Source: Hyphomicrobiales bacterium (lineage in GTDB: Bacteria; Pseudomonadota; Alphaproteobacteria; Rhizobiales; OSC116). Taken from it: a stretch of DNA of 46,048 bases. The notes under the pieces were generated by a model, which saw only the letters and a program-made list of their open reading frames with translations, was not told the DNA's origin and ran no database searches. Positions 8,421 to 17,912 of the stretch are shown piece by piece. Both the position numbers and the translations under genes were made by a program. Location of the stretch: the NCBI GenBank assembly GCA_002401855.1, contig NVUH01000020.1:1-46048 (forward strand), in the 5' to 3' direction. Numbering within the stretch: the first letter of the stretch is position 1; every line of letters begins with the position of its first letter.

Positions 8421-9575
8421 GTTGGCTTTTATGGCTAGGCTTGCGACATTGCTGGCTTTGGCATGAAAAGCATGCAACTCATCATTCACCAATCTCTGCA
8501 ACATGTCTTGGCCAAACTGTCCATCATTCAAGCATGGAATAAAAGTGAATTCTTCGCCGCCTGCATTGATAAAATCATCGCGGATTTCCATGCAAATTTC
8601 TTCAAGAGTTTCTAGACAATCAGCAGCAAAACCTGGGGTCAACACAGCCAATTTTTTAACCCCTTGTGTGGCTAATCTTTTAACCGTGTCTGATGTATAA
8701 GGCTGCAACCATTTGGCTTTACCAAAACGGCTTTGGAAGCTGGTTGCCACGCCTTCTTCGCCCAAACCCAAACGCGCGCCAAGTAAGCGCGAGGTTTTAA
8801 TCGCTTGGCAATAATAAGGATCACCATTTTTAAGTGAGGTTTCGGGCAAGCCATGAAAACTGGCTAAAATCATATCAGGCTTAAAGCCGGTTTTGTCAAA
8901 ATGTGCCAAGCTGCTTTTGGCCAAAGCATCAATATAAGCGGGGTGGTCATAATAAGCGGGCATCACCGAAATGGCAGGTTGCCAGCGCATTTTTTTAATC
9001 ACGCGGTTCACTTCATCCACCGCGGTTGCCGTGGTAGTCGCGCTATATTGCGGGTAAAGCGGCGCAACTAAAATACGGTCACAGCCTTGCTCATTTAGGC
9101 TTTTAATCTTACTTTCAATCGATGGGTTACCATAGCGCATTGCCCATTCAACAATCACTTGCTCAGTAGCAATTCTTTCGCGCAAATTTTGCGCTTGGCC
9201 GCGAGTGATGATTCGCAACGGCGAATCATTTTGATCTTGATTCCAAATTTTCTTATAATTCTCAGCCGATTTAGGCGCTTTAAACGGACAGATAATGCCG
9301 TATAAAATAGGCAGCCATAACAAACGTGGCAATTCAACCACTTTGGGATCAGCTAAAAATTCGGCCAGATATTTCTTAACATCTTTTACCGATGTGCTAT
9401 CTGGAGTGCCAAGGTTAACCAACAAAACTCCCATTTTACCACCGCGCGCGGCTATATGATTTTGCGGCATAAAGCTCGTGACGCTGCGCATGGCATTTTG
9501 CTGGTCTTCAGCCAACAGACGTGATGATTTAACAAATTCAAGCATATTGTTATTTTCATTCGAATCATCGAGCAT
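8400..9575 (-). CDS. hemH: Ferrochelatase
   Basis: Inserts Fe(II) into protoporphyrin IX to make protohaem. The open frame gives 391 residues, about 45 longer than usual; the recognised domain starts at KMGVLLVNLGTPDS (residue ~47). Conserved parts include LVAPLYPQYSATTTATAVDEV and SFHGLPE, which holds the active-site His, and the C-terminal acidic patch LTPGFAADCLETLEEI. The N-terminal extension may be real, or the true start may be an internal Met at residue 29 or 37. The end overlaps the aldo/keto reductase convergently. Confidence 0.94.
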   Translation of the reverse strand: MLDDSNENNNMLEFVKSSRLLAEDQQNAMRSVTSFMPQNHIAARGGKMGVLLVNLGTPDSTSVKDVKKYLAEFLADPKVVELPRLLWLPILYGIICPFKAPKSAENYKKIWNQDQNDSPLRIITRGQAQNLRERIATEQVIVEWAMRYGNPSIESKIKSLNEQGCDRILVAPLYPQYSATTTATAVDEVNRVIKKMRWQPAISVMPAYYDHPAYIDALAKSSLAHFDKTGFKPDMILASFHGLPETSLKNGDPYYCQAIKTSRLLGARLGLGEEGVATSFQSRFGKAKWLQPYTSDTVKRLATQGVKKLAVLTPGFAADCLETLEEICMEIRDDFINAGGEEFTFIPCLNDGQFGQDMLQRLVNDELHAFHAKASNVASLAIKANLLNKPS

Positions 9576-9676
9576 ATAAGAACTTACCTTAAAAACTATC
9601 TAAGTTATCTATACCAGTAACCCAATTCGCCGTAAACTCATAAAGCCAAATTGTCGCACTCACCTAGTTAACCACA

Positions 9677-9707
9677 CAAAAAAGCCCACTTTTAACAAGT
9701 GGGCTTT
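9677..9707 (-). terminator. Intrinsic terminator of the TRAP operon
   Basis: A perfect 11-bp stem (AAAGCCCACTT / AAGTGGGCTTT) with a 5-base loop lies 16 bases after the dctM stop codon. On the minus strand it is followed by a run of T residues. The other strand has only a weaker T-rich tail, so the main direction is that of the TRAP operon. Confidence 0.85.
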
Positions 9708-9722
9708 CATTTTACTATGGCT

Positions 9723-11336
9723 TTAGCTGTAAATATAGTTAGGCAACCATGTGGAAATTTCTGGATAGAACCACAACAGCACCAAAGCCAGCAATTGAAT
9801 CATCACAAATGGAATCACCCCTTTGTAAATATCCATAGTTTTGACACTTGGTGGCGCCACGCCGCGCAAGTAAAATAGGGCAAAGCCAAATGGCGGGGTT
9901 AAAAAGCTGGTTTGCAAGTTAATTGCCATCATCACACCCAACCATACGGGGCTCATATAAACCCCCGGGGCGATTTCCATTTGCAGCAAGATCGGCGCCA
10001 CAATCGGCACCACGATGAACACAATTTCCAAGAAATCGAGGAAAAAGCCCATGATGAACATAACCAGCATGACCAAAAGAATCGCACCAATGGTGCCGCC
10101 CGGCATATCAACCAAAATTCCAGCAATATAATCATCACCACCAAAACCACGAAAAGCCAATGAAAACATAGCCGCGCCAACCAAAATGACAAACACCATT
10201 GATGATATTTTCATCGTGCTGCGCATCACACTGACTAAAATAGGATTATTGGTGCGGTCCATAGCGCCAAAAGTGCGTTTCACGCCAAGCCAAACACCAT
10301 TGATCAGCAATAATGACAAAATTATACAAATGCCAATGGCAATTTTATCAGCCATTGGGATGACATTTCGCGCCACTCTTAAATCAAAATTAGCGGCAAT
10401 GCCGAGCATAACGAATAAAGCCAAACCACCAACGATAATCATCCGCCCTTTTTCGGGCGCAATGCGGTAGCCTGCGAGCAATAATGAGCCCACCGAGCCA
10501 ACGGCCGCTGCCTCTGTTGGTGTGGCAAGACCGCTCAAAATACTGCCCAAAACCGCCAAAATCAAAATTAAGGGTGCAAATAAAGATGACATCAGCGAGC
10601 GCATGAACGCTGCTTTATCCTCAGTGTCTAACTCCTCCCGCGGAATCGGCGGCACTTTACTTGGCCATATAATCGCGAAGATAATTTGATACAGAATATA
10701 CATACCAACCAACATCAAACCCGGGAACAAAGCCCCAGCGAATAAATCATTAGCGGTGATGGTATCAGGGCTGAATATACCCATCGCAAATTGTGCCGTT
10801 TGGTAGCTGTTCGAAAGCTGCTCGCCCAACAGAACCAAAACAATAGATGGCGGAATGATCTGCCCCAATGTGCCAGAAGCGGCAATGGTGCCCGTAGCAA
10901 AGCTAACGTTATAACCGCGTTTTAACATGGTTGGCAAACTGAGCAGCCCCATAGTCACCACAGTGGCACCGACAATGCCTGTAGAGGCCGCAAGTAAAGC
11001 GCCCACAATACACACACTAAAGCCTAAGCCGCCTGGCAATGAGCCAAACAACCGCCCCATATTGTCGAGCAATTCTTCGGCGACACGCGATCGCTCGAGC
11101 ATCACCCCCATAAATACAAATAACGGCACAGCCACCAGCACTTCATTGGTCATCGTACCAAAAATACGCTGCGGAAACGCGCCAATAAGGCTTAAATCAA
11201 ATATGCCTAAGCCAGCGCCAATAAACGCAAATAATGCGCCCGTGCCAGACAAAACAAACGCCACGGGAAAGCCCGTTAATAACAAGCCAAAGGCAGTTAA
11301 AAACATCAGAGCTAATAACATTTCAGGTGAAATCAT
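9723..11336 (-). CDS. dctM: TRAP transporter large permease (DctM)
   Basis: A 537-residue membrane protein with some 13-14 helices; the DctM family carries the sodium-coupled transport path. It is longer than the usual ~430 residues because of an extra central region with two or more helices (about residues 285-355), as in the mannitol/chloroaromatic/TakP-associated subgroup. Family motifs include FPVAFVLSGTGALFAFIG, the VPLFVFMGVMLERS segment and GQIIPPSIVLVLLG. Its start overlaps dctQ by four bases (ATGA), so the two permease parts are coupled. Confidence 0.93.
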   Translation of the reverse strand: MISPEMLLALMFLTAFGLLLTGFPVAFVLSGTGALFAFIGAGLGIFDLSLIGAFPQRIFGTMTNEVLVAVPLFVFMGVMLERSRVAEELLDNMGRLFGSLPGGLGFSVCIVGALLAASTGIVGATVVTMGLLSLPTMLKRGYNVSFATGTIAASGTLGQIIPPSIVLVLLGEQLSNSYQTAQFAMGIFSPDTITANDLFAGALFPGLMLVGMYILYQIIFAIIWPSKVPPIPREELDTEDKAAFMRSLMSSLFAPLILILAVLGSILSGLATPTEAAAVGSVGSLLLAGYRIAPEKGRMIIVGGLALFVMLGIAANFDLRVARNVIPMADKIAIGICIILSLLLINGVWLGVKRTFGAMDRTNNPILVSVMRSTMKISSMVFVILVGAAMFSLAFRGFGGDDYIAGILVDMPGGTIGAILLVMLVMFIMGFFLDFLEIVFIVVPIVAPILLQMEIAPGVYMSPVWLGVMMAINLQTSFLTPPFGFALFYLRGVAPPSVKTMDIYKGVIPFVMIQLLALVLLWFYPEISTWLPNYIYS

Positions 11337-11923
11337 GACAGGTGATCTCCTTCGGCCAATTCGGCCTTATATTCTTCGGTTAGGAATTCATCTTCAGGCA
11401 ATTCATCATAATGTGAGCCTTGGTCGTGGCGATATAAAAAGCCTTTAATTGCCATAGAAATCCCTTGTAATGCCATCAAAGCACAAAAAATCCAAATCAC
11501 TGTTTTAAGCAGGAATTTTAAATGCAAACCGTTGGTTTCAGTCGAACCTTCAAACACCGCCCAACTATTGCTGACATAGCCGTATGAATAAACAAAAATC
11601 AGAATGCAAATTGGAATGAGATAAATCACACTGCCAAGAATATCAATCAGAGCTTTGGTTTTGGGTTTGGCATCACGATAAAACACATCAACCCTCACAT
11701 GCTCGTCATGCAACAAAGTATAGCCTGCACCCAGCATGAAAATCATGCCATGCAAATACCATATGCTTTCTTGTAGGGGGATAAAACTAACTGAAAATAC
11801 GTAACGGAAAATGACCACAAAAAACTGCATTAAAACCATAAGCAGTGTGAGCCAAGCTACACCGCGGCCAATGCGTTCGTTTAATGCATCAATCATTGCA
11901 CTAAGCGCCTTAAGAGATGACAT
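11333..11923 (-). CDS. dctQ: TRAP transporter small permease (DctQ)
   Basis: The four-helix subunit of the TRAP permease, about 196 residues from the ATG at 11923. I chose this start because the coding strand shows GGAGGG five bases before it; the longer frame from 11959 has no such site. Hydrophobic helices lie near LTLLMVLMQFFVVIFRYVF, YLHGMIFMLGAGYTLL, ILGSVIYLIPICILIFVYSYGY and TVIWIFCALMALQGISMAI. The family motif HDEHVRVDVFYR follows the second helix. The acidic, hydrophilic C-terminus is cytoplasmic by inference. Confidence 0.92.
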   Translation of the reverse strand: MSSLKALSAMIDALNERIGRGVAWLTLLMVLMQFFVVIFRYVFSVSFIPLQESIWYLHGMIFMLGAGYTLLHDEHVRVDVFYRDAKPKTKALIDILGSVIYLIPICILIFVYSYGYVSNSWAVFEGSTETNGLHLKFLLKTVIWIFCALMALQGISMAIKGFLYRHDQGSHYDELPEDEFLTEEYKAELAEGDHLS

Positions 11924-11944
11924 GATGCCCTCCAAGAAATAATC

Positions 11945-11986
11945 TAAAAAAGCTGCCAAAACCCGAGATATTGGGAATTTGGCAGC
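11945..11986 (-). terminator. Terminator/attenuator between dctP and dctQM
   Basis: On the minus strand the 78-base gap after dctP holds a stem of GCTGCCAAA with TTTGGCAGC plus CCC/GGG, separated by a short internal mismatch and an 8-base loop. A T-run (TTTTTT) follows at once. It has the form of an intrinsic terminator placed between the binding-protein gene and the permease genes. Partial read-through would give far more DctP than permease, a ratio known for binding-protein operons. Confidence 0.75.
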
Positions 11987-12001
11987 ATATACTGTTAAAT
12001 A

Positions 12002-13096
12002 TTATGAATGAAAATCAACCAATGCACGTTTTCTCATATAAGAGGCATCAGAATATTCAGACCACACTAAAGCATCCTTACGGAACGCCATAAAGCTTTC
12101 ATATACTTTCTTAGTGATGGCATCAGATTCAGAAACTTCGGCAAGCACTTCTTTAGAAGCTTCGCCCATAGCTTTGAATATTTCATCTGAATATTCATGA
12201 TATGTCACGCCATGCTTGTTGACCAAGTCATATAAAGCCGATGTAGATTTGGCATTATATTCAGCTGATACGCTGTCATTGGTAGCCAAGGCACAAGCTT
12301 CGATAAGCGCTTGTTCAGACGTACTAAAACCTTCCCAAACATCTTTATTAAAGCCAACAGCCAAAGCTGAACCTGGTTCATGGAAACCTGGGAAATAAGC
12401 ATGTTTAGCCACTTTATAGAAGCCAAATGCCATGTCATTCCATGGGCCAACCCATTCTGTTGCGTCAATCGTACCTGCTTGTAGAGCTGGCATAATTTCG
12501 CCACCAGGCAAGGTAACTGGTGTACCGCCCAATTTAGAATGCACCGCGCCGCCCAAACCAGGGATACGCATTTTAAGACCTTTAAAATCTTCAACTGAGT
12601 TAATTTCTTTGGTAAACCAACCGCCCATTTGAACGCCTGTATTCATCACAGTGAAACACTTAATGTTGAACTGCCCTGAAACTTCATCCCAAAGTTCTTG
12701 ACCACCGCCATGTTGAATCCACGCATCATGCTCATTGGCAGTAAGACCAAAGGGCACAGCAGTGAAAAAGTTAAGCGCTTGGCTTTTGCCACCATAATAA
12801 TATTCAGCACTATGATAAAGATCGGCAGTACCGGCTTGTACAGCATCATGCACTTCAAGCGCGCCAACAAGTTCGCCGGCAGCATAAAGTTTAATTTCAA
12901 TAGCACCGTCAGATACAGCCTTTACACGGTCTGCAAATTGTTGTGCGCCTGTGCCCAAACCCGGAAAGCCTTTTGGCCAGCTGGTTACCATTTTTAATTG
13001 TTTAACACCTGCAGCAATGGCTGGTGTGGCGAGTGTAGCAGCTGTTGCACCAACAGCGGCAATCGTAGCGCCTTTTATAAACTTACGACGATCCAT
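12002..13096 (-). CDS. dctP: TRAP substrate-binding protein, TakP-like (DctP)
   Basis: A 364-residue periplasmic solute receptor. It begins with a twin-arginine signal peptide (MDRRKFIKGATIAAVGA, cleavage probably after TPAIA near residue 28), so it is probably exported folded. The segments MRIPGLGGAVHSKLGGTPV, LPGGEIMPALQAGTIDATEWVGPWND and YFPGFHEPGSALAVGFN match the TakP/chloroaromatic subgroup, whose studied member binds 2-oxo acids as a dimer. A GAGGGAG ribosome site precedes the ATG. It is first in the operon and separated from dctQM by a terminator-like hairpin. The 2-oxo acid ligand is inference. Confidence 0.93.
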   Translation of the reverse strand: MDRRKFIKGATIAAVGATAATLATPAIAAGVKQLKMVTSWPKGFPGLGTGAQQFADRVKAVSDGAIEIKLYAAGELVGALEVHDAVQAGTADLYHSAEYYYGGKSQALNFFTAVPFGLTANEHDAWIQHGGGQELWDEVSGQFNIKCFTVMNTGVQMGGWFTKEINSVEDFKGLKMRIPGLGGAVHSKLGGTPVTLPGGEIMPALQAGTIDATEWVGPWNDMAFGFYKVAKHAYFPGFHEPGSALAVGFNKDVWEGFSTSEQALIEACALATNDSVSAEYNAKSTSALYDLVNKHGVTYHEYSDEIFKAMGEASKEVLAEVSESDAITKKVYESFMAFRKDALVWSEYSDASYMRKRALVDFHS

Positions 13097-13120
13097 TTAA
13101 TTCTCCCTCATTAAATCGTT

Positions 13121-13138
13121 CTACAGATAAGCCTGTAG
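13121..13138. promoter_or_regulatory. Palindrome in the divergent dctP/kinase control region
   Basis: CTACAG-N6-CTGTAG lies 25 bases upstream of the dctP start, in the 229-base gap shared with the divergent sensor kinase gene. It is a candidate operator for the adjacent NarL-type regulator, or simply a leader hairpin. I could not assign -35/-10 boxes with confidence. Confidence 0.35.
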
Positions 13139-13325
13139 CGATTTTTAAATTACAATTTTACTCCGAATAAATAAATCCTAAATAATACCGATAGACGTTG
13201 CGGAAAACCCGTAGTTTTACCACCTTAGGCTTTTTAAATAGAATATATCCCCTCAATTATGTAGTATATGAGCTCGCATTAAATTATCAACTGATAATTA
13301 GTTAGCTTTTGTAGGCGGATAGGAT

Positions 13326-14729
13326 ATGAATCTCAAATATAAAATGATGTTACTCGGCACCATTCCGCTGATCATTGTCATCATGCTTATATCCTTAATG
13401 TTCATTCTTCAAACCCGTTCACTCGCCGCCAACGAAATTCAATTGATCGAACAAACTTTGTTGGATGAAAAAAAAGCCACCATCAAAAGCCACACAACCC
13501 TCGCCTTGGCCGCCATAAAACCCGATTATGAAAAGGCTTTAAAAGGTGACAAAACCGCACTGGCCAACATTGCCAAAACCCTCAGCCAAATGCAATATGG
13601 CGACAATGGCTATTTTTATCTATATCACATAGATGGCACCAACATCGCACACGTAAAACAACCATTCCGCATCGGCAAAAACTGGATGTCACTCGAAGAC
13701 ATCGAAGGTAATTTTGTCATCCGAGATCTGATAAAAGCTGGGCAAAATGGCGGCGGCTTTACACAATATATATGGGAGCGCCCCTCAACCGGGCAACCCG
13801 CCCCCAAAATAAGCTATAATGTCGAGCTTAAGGGGCTTGATTGGGTGTTTGGCACCGGGCTATATACCGATGATTTGAACGAAAAAACCTCCGAAATTCG
13901 CGCCAATGTACAACAATCCATTGAAAACAGCCTGTTGCTCACCGCCTTTGCCACCATCATCTCGGTGGTGATTATCTATATTTTCACCTTCACCCTCAAC
14001 ACCCGCGAGTTAACCCGCGCCGACCAAAGACTGCTCGAACTAAACGAACGGATTTTAACCACTCAAGAAGAAGAACGCTCACGGGTTTCTAAAGAATTAC
14101 ACGATGGAGTGAGCCAACTTATCACCGCCACCAGATTTGACATTGAACATGCCCGCAAAAAATTGAGCATGAGCTACGAAAACCATGTAGATATAAAGTC
14201 TTTGGATGAAAGCTTAGGCGGGGCATTGGATAAATTAAAAGGCGTTGGTGGCGAAATTAGGCGCATCTCGCATGATTTACGCCCGCGTGATTTAGATGAG
14301 CTCGGCCTATTTGCCGCCATCGAGGCGAGCTTGGTCGAGCTAAACCGCCGCAGCACCATCATTTATGATTTTAAATTTTCAGGCCAAGGCAGCATGCTCA
14401 CCACCCCAATATCCAACACCTTATTTAGGGTATTTCAAGAGGCCACCACCAATATAGAAAAGCACGCCAAAGCCCAATATGTATTGATTGAGCTTGCGGT
14501 CAATGATAAATTTGTGCATATGAAATTATCCGATGACGGAATTGGGTTTGACGTCATCACCACAAAAAATAAACATGGTGGCATTGGCATATATAACATG
14601 CGCCAACGCATCGAATCACATCATGGGAAAATGGAGATTAACTCTTCTGAAACCGGCACAATCTTAGACATTCTCATTCCCAACATTACGGCAAAACCCT
14701 CCGTAAAAACCACTAAGGAGATGGTATGA
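13326..14729 (+). CDS. Cache-domain sensor histidine kinase (HisKA_3 type)
   Basis: A 467-residue membrane sensor kinase. TM1 is near residues 8-28 and TM2 near 203-224. Between them lies a periplasmic single-Cache domain with the typical stretch GDNGYFYLYHIDGTNIAHVKQP and LDWVFGTGLYTDD. After a short linker comes a HisKA_3 dimerisation helix with His259 (SKELHDGVSQ), then the HATPase domain (FRVFQEATTNIEKHAKA, LSDDGIGFD, GGIGIYNMRQRIE). The gene is divergent from dctP and overlaps its response regulator by four bases. By analogy with other Cache/TRAP pairs it probably senses the TRAP substrate, which is inference. Confidence 0.92.
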   Translation: MNLKYKMMLLGTIPLIIVIMLISLMFILQTRSLAANEIQLIEQTLLDEKKATIKSHTTLALAAIKPDYEKALKGDKTALANIAKTLSQMQYGDNGYFYLYHIDGTNIAHVKQPFRIGKNWMSLEDIEGNFVIRDLIKAGQNGGGFTQYIWERPSTGQPAPKISYNVELKGLDWVFGTGLYTDDLNEKTSEIRANVQQSIENSLLLTAFATIISVVIIYIFTFTLNTRELTRADQRLLELNERILTTQEEERSRVSKELHDGVSQLITATRFDIEHARKKLSMSYENHVDIKSLDESLGGALDKLKGVGGEIRRISHDLRPRDLDELGLFAAIEASLVELNRRSTIIYDFKFSGQGSMLTTPISNTLFRVFQEATTNIEKHAKAQYVLIELAVNDKFVHMKLSDDGIGFDVITTKNKHGGIGIYNMRQRIESHHGKMEINSSETGTILDILIPNITAKPSVKTTKEMV

Positions 14730-15346
14730 AACCTATACATTTATTGATTGCAGATGATCACCATATGGTTGCCGAAGGCTTGGCAAAATGCCTAAGCCTC
14801 TACCCGACATTTGATAAAATCTCCTATGTGCCAAACGGCATTAAAGCCCTCGAATATATCGAACAAGATAAACCAGACGTTATTTTGGTTGATATTAATA
14901 TGCCCGAAATGGGTGGTCTGCGCCTACTCAAAGCTCTTAAAGCCCAAAAAAGCTGCATCAAACCAATTATATTAAGCATGCACAGCTCATCCGAATATGT
15001 ACATAAATGCACTGCCCTTGGCGCTAAGGGCTATATCACCAAAGATGTATCGAGCGATGAAATTGAAATGGCCATCAAAATCATTCACAAAGGCGGGGTG
15101 TATTTTTCATCCTCAGTGGCCGAAACCGCACTAGATCGCAAGCAGCAATTTAATTCCGATTTAACCACCCAAGAATTAATCATTCTCAAACGCATCACCG
15201 CAGGCCAAACCACCAAAAAAATTGCCAATGACATTAAAATATCACCGCGCACTGTCGAAACTCATCGGCGCAATATACGCACCAAATTGGGCTTAAACAC
15301 CACTGCCGATATGATTAAATATGCCATAGAAAACCAAATAAATTAG
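14726..15346 (+). CDS. NarL/FixJ-family response regulator
   Basis: A 206-residue two-domain regulator. The receiver has the acidic pocket Asp10-Asp11 (LIADDHH), phospho-acceptor Asp56 (ILVDINMPEMGG) and the conserved Lys in GYITKDVS. The C-terminal LuxR-type helix-turn-helix reads LTTQELIILKRITAGQTTKKIANDIKISPRTVETHRRNIRTKLG. Its ATG overlaps the kinase stop (ATGA), so the pair is co-translated. The probable target is the divergent TRAP operon. Its stop codon overlaps the convergent antiporter gene by four bases. Confidence 0.94.
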   Translation: MKPIHLLIADDHHMVAEGLAKCLSLYPTFDKISYVPNGIKALEYIEQDKPDVILVDINMPEMGGLRLLKALKAQKSCIKPIILSMHSSSEYVHKCTALGAKGYITKDVSSDEIEMAIKIIHKGGVYFSSSVAETALDRKQQFNSDLTTQELIILKRITAGQTTKKIANDIKISPRTVETHRRNIRTKLGLNTTADMIKYAIENQIN

Positions 15347-16623
15347 TCTCGCTCTACTTGTGTTGGCACATTAAGCTTGGCCACATAACGCGCCAAAGGC
15401 GCAATGGTCAAGCCTTGTACAATGATTGAGAATAACACCGTTATATAGGTCAGCATCAATAAAATCGGCTTATATTCATTGTCTGGCAATGACAACACCA
15501 AAGCCACCGATATGCCACCACGCAATCCGCCCCAAGTGAGGAAACGCGTCGCCCCCTTAGAGAATTTAAGCTTTATCCTAAGTATAGTGATGGGAATAAA
15601 TACACCCAATAACCGCCCCAATAATACCAACGGAATGACCACCAAGCCAATCAACGCATAGTCATAATAAGCCGCGATAATCAGCACTTCGAGACCAATC
15701 AGTAAAAATAATATCGAGTTAAAAATTTCATCCAACAGCTCCCAAAACTGGAATACATGCTTACGCGTGTTTTCGCTCATCGCAAATTTCGCGCCGTGAT
15801 TGCCAATGAACAGACCGGCCACCACCACGGCCAAGGGACCGCTAGTGTGCAACCGAATGGCAATCGCATAAATGCCCGCCACCAATGCCAAAGTGATTAA
15901 CACTTCAATATTATGCTCATCAATCCGCCTCATCGCATAAAATGCAATATAGCCGCCGATAAGCCCGAGAACCACACCGCCAACCGCCTCTAGCGCGAAA
16001 ATTTCAGCGACTTGCAGCCATGAAAATTCGGCAGCATGGCCAGCGCTTGGCACAGCAAGCGCTAAAATAATCACAAACACCACCACACCAATACCATCAT
16101 TAAACAGGCTTTCGCCAGTGATTTTGGCTTTCAACTCGCGCGGAATATTCACGCTCTTTAGGATTGCTAAAACCGCCACAGGGTCGGTCGGGCTGATTAA
16201 TGCGCCAAACAATAGAGCCCATAAATATGGAATACCAAGCCCTACATATTCAAGCAGATAAAACACTGCGGTGCCGATGAAAAAAGTCGAGATCAGCAAC
16301 CCTAAACTGGCCATCAACGCAATCGGATATTTACGCTCACGTAGGTCTGATAAATCAACATGCACCGCACCCGCAAATAGCAAAACACTCAGCATGCCAT
16401 TCATCACCACATCATGAAAATCAATTTGTAATAAGGTGGATTTTATAGCTGAGCTAATGTGATATTGCGGCACAATATAATCAACCAGCACAATACAGCC
16501 CGAAGCCAGTATCGCCATAATCATCAGCCCAATGGTGTGCGGCAATTTTAAAAACCGATGGTTCAAATAACCAAACACCGCCGACAAAGTGAGCAATAAT
16601 GCCAAAATTTCGAGTAAGCTCAT
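15343..16623 (-). CDS. CPA1-family cation/proton antiporter (NhaP-like)
   Basis: A 426-residue inner-membrane protein with about twelve helices. The core motif LFGALISPTDPVAVLAILKSVNIPRELKAKITGESLFNDGIGVVVF holds the conserved Asp pair (PTDP and FNDG) that binds cation and proton in CPA1 exchangers. The C-terminal TWGGLRGGISVALVLSLP is also typical. There is no long cytoplasmic regulatory tail. Na+/H+ exchange is the likely role, but K+ or Li+ cannot be excluded. Its stop shares four bases with the response regulator's stop on the other strand. Confidence 0.9.
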   Translation of the reverse strand: MSLLEILALLLTLSAVFGYLNHRFLKLPHTIGLMIMAILASGCIVLVDYIVPQYHISSAIKSTLLQIDFHDVVMNGMLSVLLFAGAVHVDLSDLRERKYPIALMASLGLLISTFFIGTAVFYLLEYVGLGIPYLWALLFGALISPTDPVAVLAILKSVNIPRELKAKITGESLFNDGIGVVVFVIILALAVPSAGHAAEFSWLQVAEIFALEAVGGVVLGLIGGYIAFYAMRRIDEHNIEVLITLALVAGIYAIAIRLHTSGPLAVVVAGLFIGNHGAKFAMSENTRKHVFQFWELLDEIFNSILFLLIGLEVLIIAAYYDYALIGLVVIPLVLLGRLLGVFIPITILRIKLKFSKGATRFLTWGGLRGGISVALVLSLPDNEYKPILLMLTYITVLFSIIVQGLTIAPLARYVAKLNVPTQVERD

Positions 16624-16678
16624 GATCTCATTCTCCGAATTTATATTGGTTCGGAGATTAATGATTAAATGCGGAATA

Positions 16679-17428
16679 TCAACCTATATCGTTAAACACC
16701 GGGAAGGTTTCTAGCAACCAATATGACAGTGTCGACATATAACCTGTTAAGAACATAATACCCGCCAAGATCAGGAACACGCCCATGATTTTTTCGACCA
16801 TACCCATATGTTTACGAAACCGCTGCATAAAGCCCAAAAACGGCCTAAGGAATAAAGCCGCCAACATAAATGGAATGCCTAAACCAGCCGAATAAGTACC
16901 CAGCAATGCCATACCGGTAAACGCCGATTGTTCTTGTGAGGCTATCGCCAAAATGGTTGCCAATATCGGCCCCACGCAAGGCGTCCAACCAAAGGCAAAA
17001 GCCAAACCAATCACATATGAGCCTAAAAATCCGCGCGGTTTATCACCACCATGATAGCGTTTTTCGAAATTCAAAAACGGAATTCTAACAATGCCTAAAA
17101 AATGCACACCCATAATAATAATGATAACACCCGCAATTTGGCTTAAAATTACGAAATAATCCTGCACTGCTTGCCCCAAAATGGTGGCGGTGGCACCCAG
17201 CATAATAAACACCGTCGAAAAGCCAAACACAAACGCCAAAGCCCGCCAAGATAGCTGCTTCAGCAATTTATGACTTTGGACGTCATCGGCGTCTAAATCC
17301 GTGGTTAAATCATTAAGGCTTTTGCCCGCTAAAAAGCATAAATAAGGCGGTATGAGTGGCAGCACGCAAGGCGATAAAAAACTGATAAGCCCTGCAAAAA
17401 AGGCACTAATATAGGATACTGTTAACAT
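16679..17428 (-). CDS. ccdA: CcdA-family thiol-disulfide electron carrier
   Basis: A 249-residue, six-helix DsbD-transmembrane-domain protein that passes reducing equivalents from cytoplasmic thioredoxin to periplasmic thiol proteins, often for cytochrome c maturation. The two redox cysteines are in LISFLSPCVLPLIPPY (near residue 21) and FGWTPCVGPIL (about residue 150). The gene starts 16 bases after a secreted thioredoxin-fold gene, its likely redox partner. Whether the pair serves cytochrome c, Sox proteins or another client is not visible. Confidence 0.92.
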   Translation of the reverse strand: MLTVSYISAFFAGLISFLSPCVLPLIPPYLCFLAGKSLNDLTTDLDADDVQSHKLLKQLSWRALAFVFGFSTVFIMLGATATILGQAVQDYFVILSQIAGVIIIIMGVHFLGIVRIPFLNFEKRYHGGDKPRGFLGSYVIGLAFAFGWTPCVGPILATILAIASQEQSAFTGMALLGTYSAGLGIPFMLAALFLRPFLGFMQRFRKHMGMVEKIMGVFLILAGIMFLTGYMSTLSYWLLETFPVFNDIG

Positions 17429-17444
17429 AGAGGTTCTGGCTTAT

Positions 17445-17819
17445 CTAACTGGTGAATTTATCTTTATGATTAGCATACAGGTTTTCCATCTGTTGCCAAA
17501 ATAATTTTTCGCCCGTAAAACCTTGAATGCGCACCAGCTCCTTGCCATCCTGCACCAGCACAAATGTTGGCGAGTAAATAAACGGAAAACCTTTTAATTC
17601 AAGGCCTTTATAAGGGTCTGGGTCATCACCAACAATCGAGCGAATCGGCATAACCTTGGCATATTTGCTGTTTAGATATTTAGGCAACATTTCGGCTTTG
17701 AATTTTTTGCACACCACGCAGCCAGCATGCTCAAACATAAGCAATTCAGCAGCTTGTACAGATGCAAAGCTCAAAGTCAGTGTCGCAGCCACAACGGCTG
17801 TTTTGAAAAAATGGCGCAT
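17445..17819 (-). CDS. Secreted thioredoxin-fold protein (CcdA partner)
   Basis: A 124-residue protein starting at the ATG at 17819, where GAGG lies eight bases upstream; a TTG six bases earlier is less likely. A signal peptide (VVAATLTLSFASVQAAE) targets it to the periplasm. The active-site pair is CVVC in MFEHAGCVVCKKF, followed by a thioredoxin-like core (YSPTFVLVQDGKELVRIQGFTG) with the cis-Pro in SPTF. It resembles SoxW/thioredoxin-like regulators next to ccdA. Probably reduced by CcdA; the client protein is unknown. Confidence 0.85.
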   Translation of the reverse strand: MRHFFKTAVVAATLTLSFASVQAAELLMFEHAGCVVCKKFKAEMLPKYLNSKYAKVMPIRSIVGDDPDPYKGLELKGFPFIYSPTFVLVQDGKELVRIQGFTGEKLFWQQMENLYANHKDKFTS

Positions 17820-17912
17820 GGTCAATCCTCAAGATTATTTTTTCATAATATGCATCATCTAACAAAAAAATCCAAATGACATAATGTCGCAACGAATCAC
17901 ATCTTTGTGATG

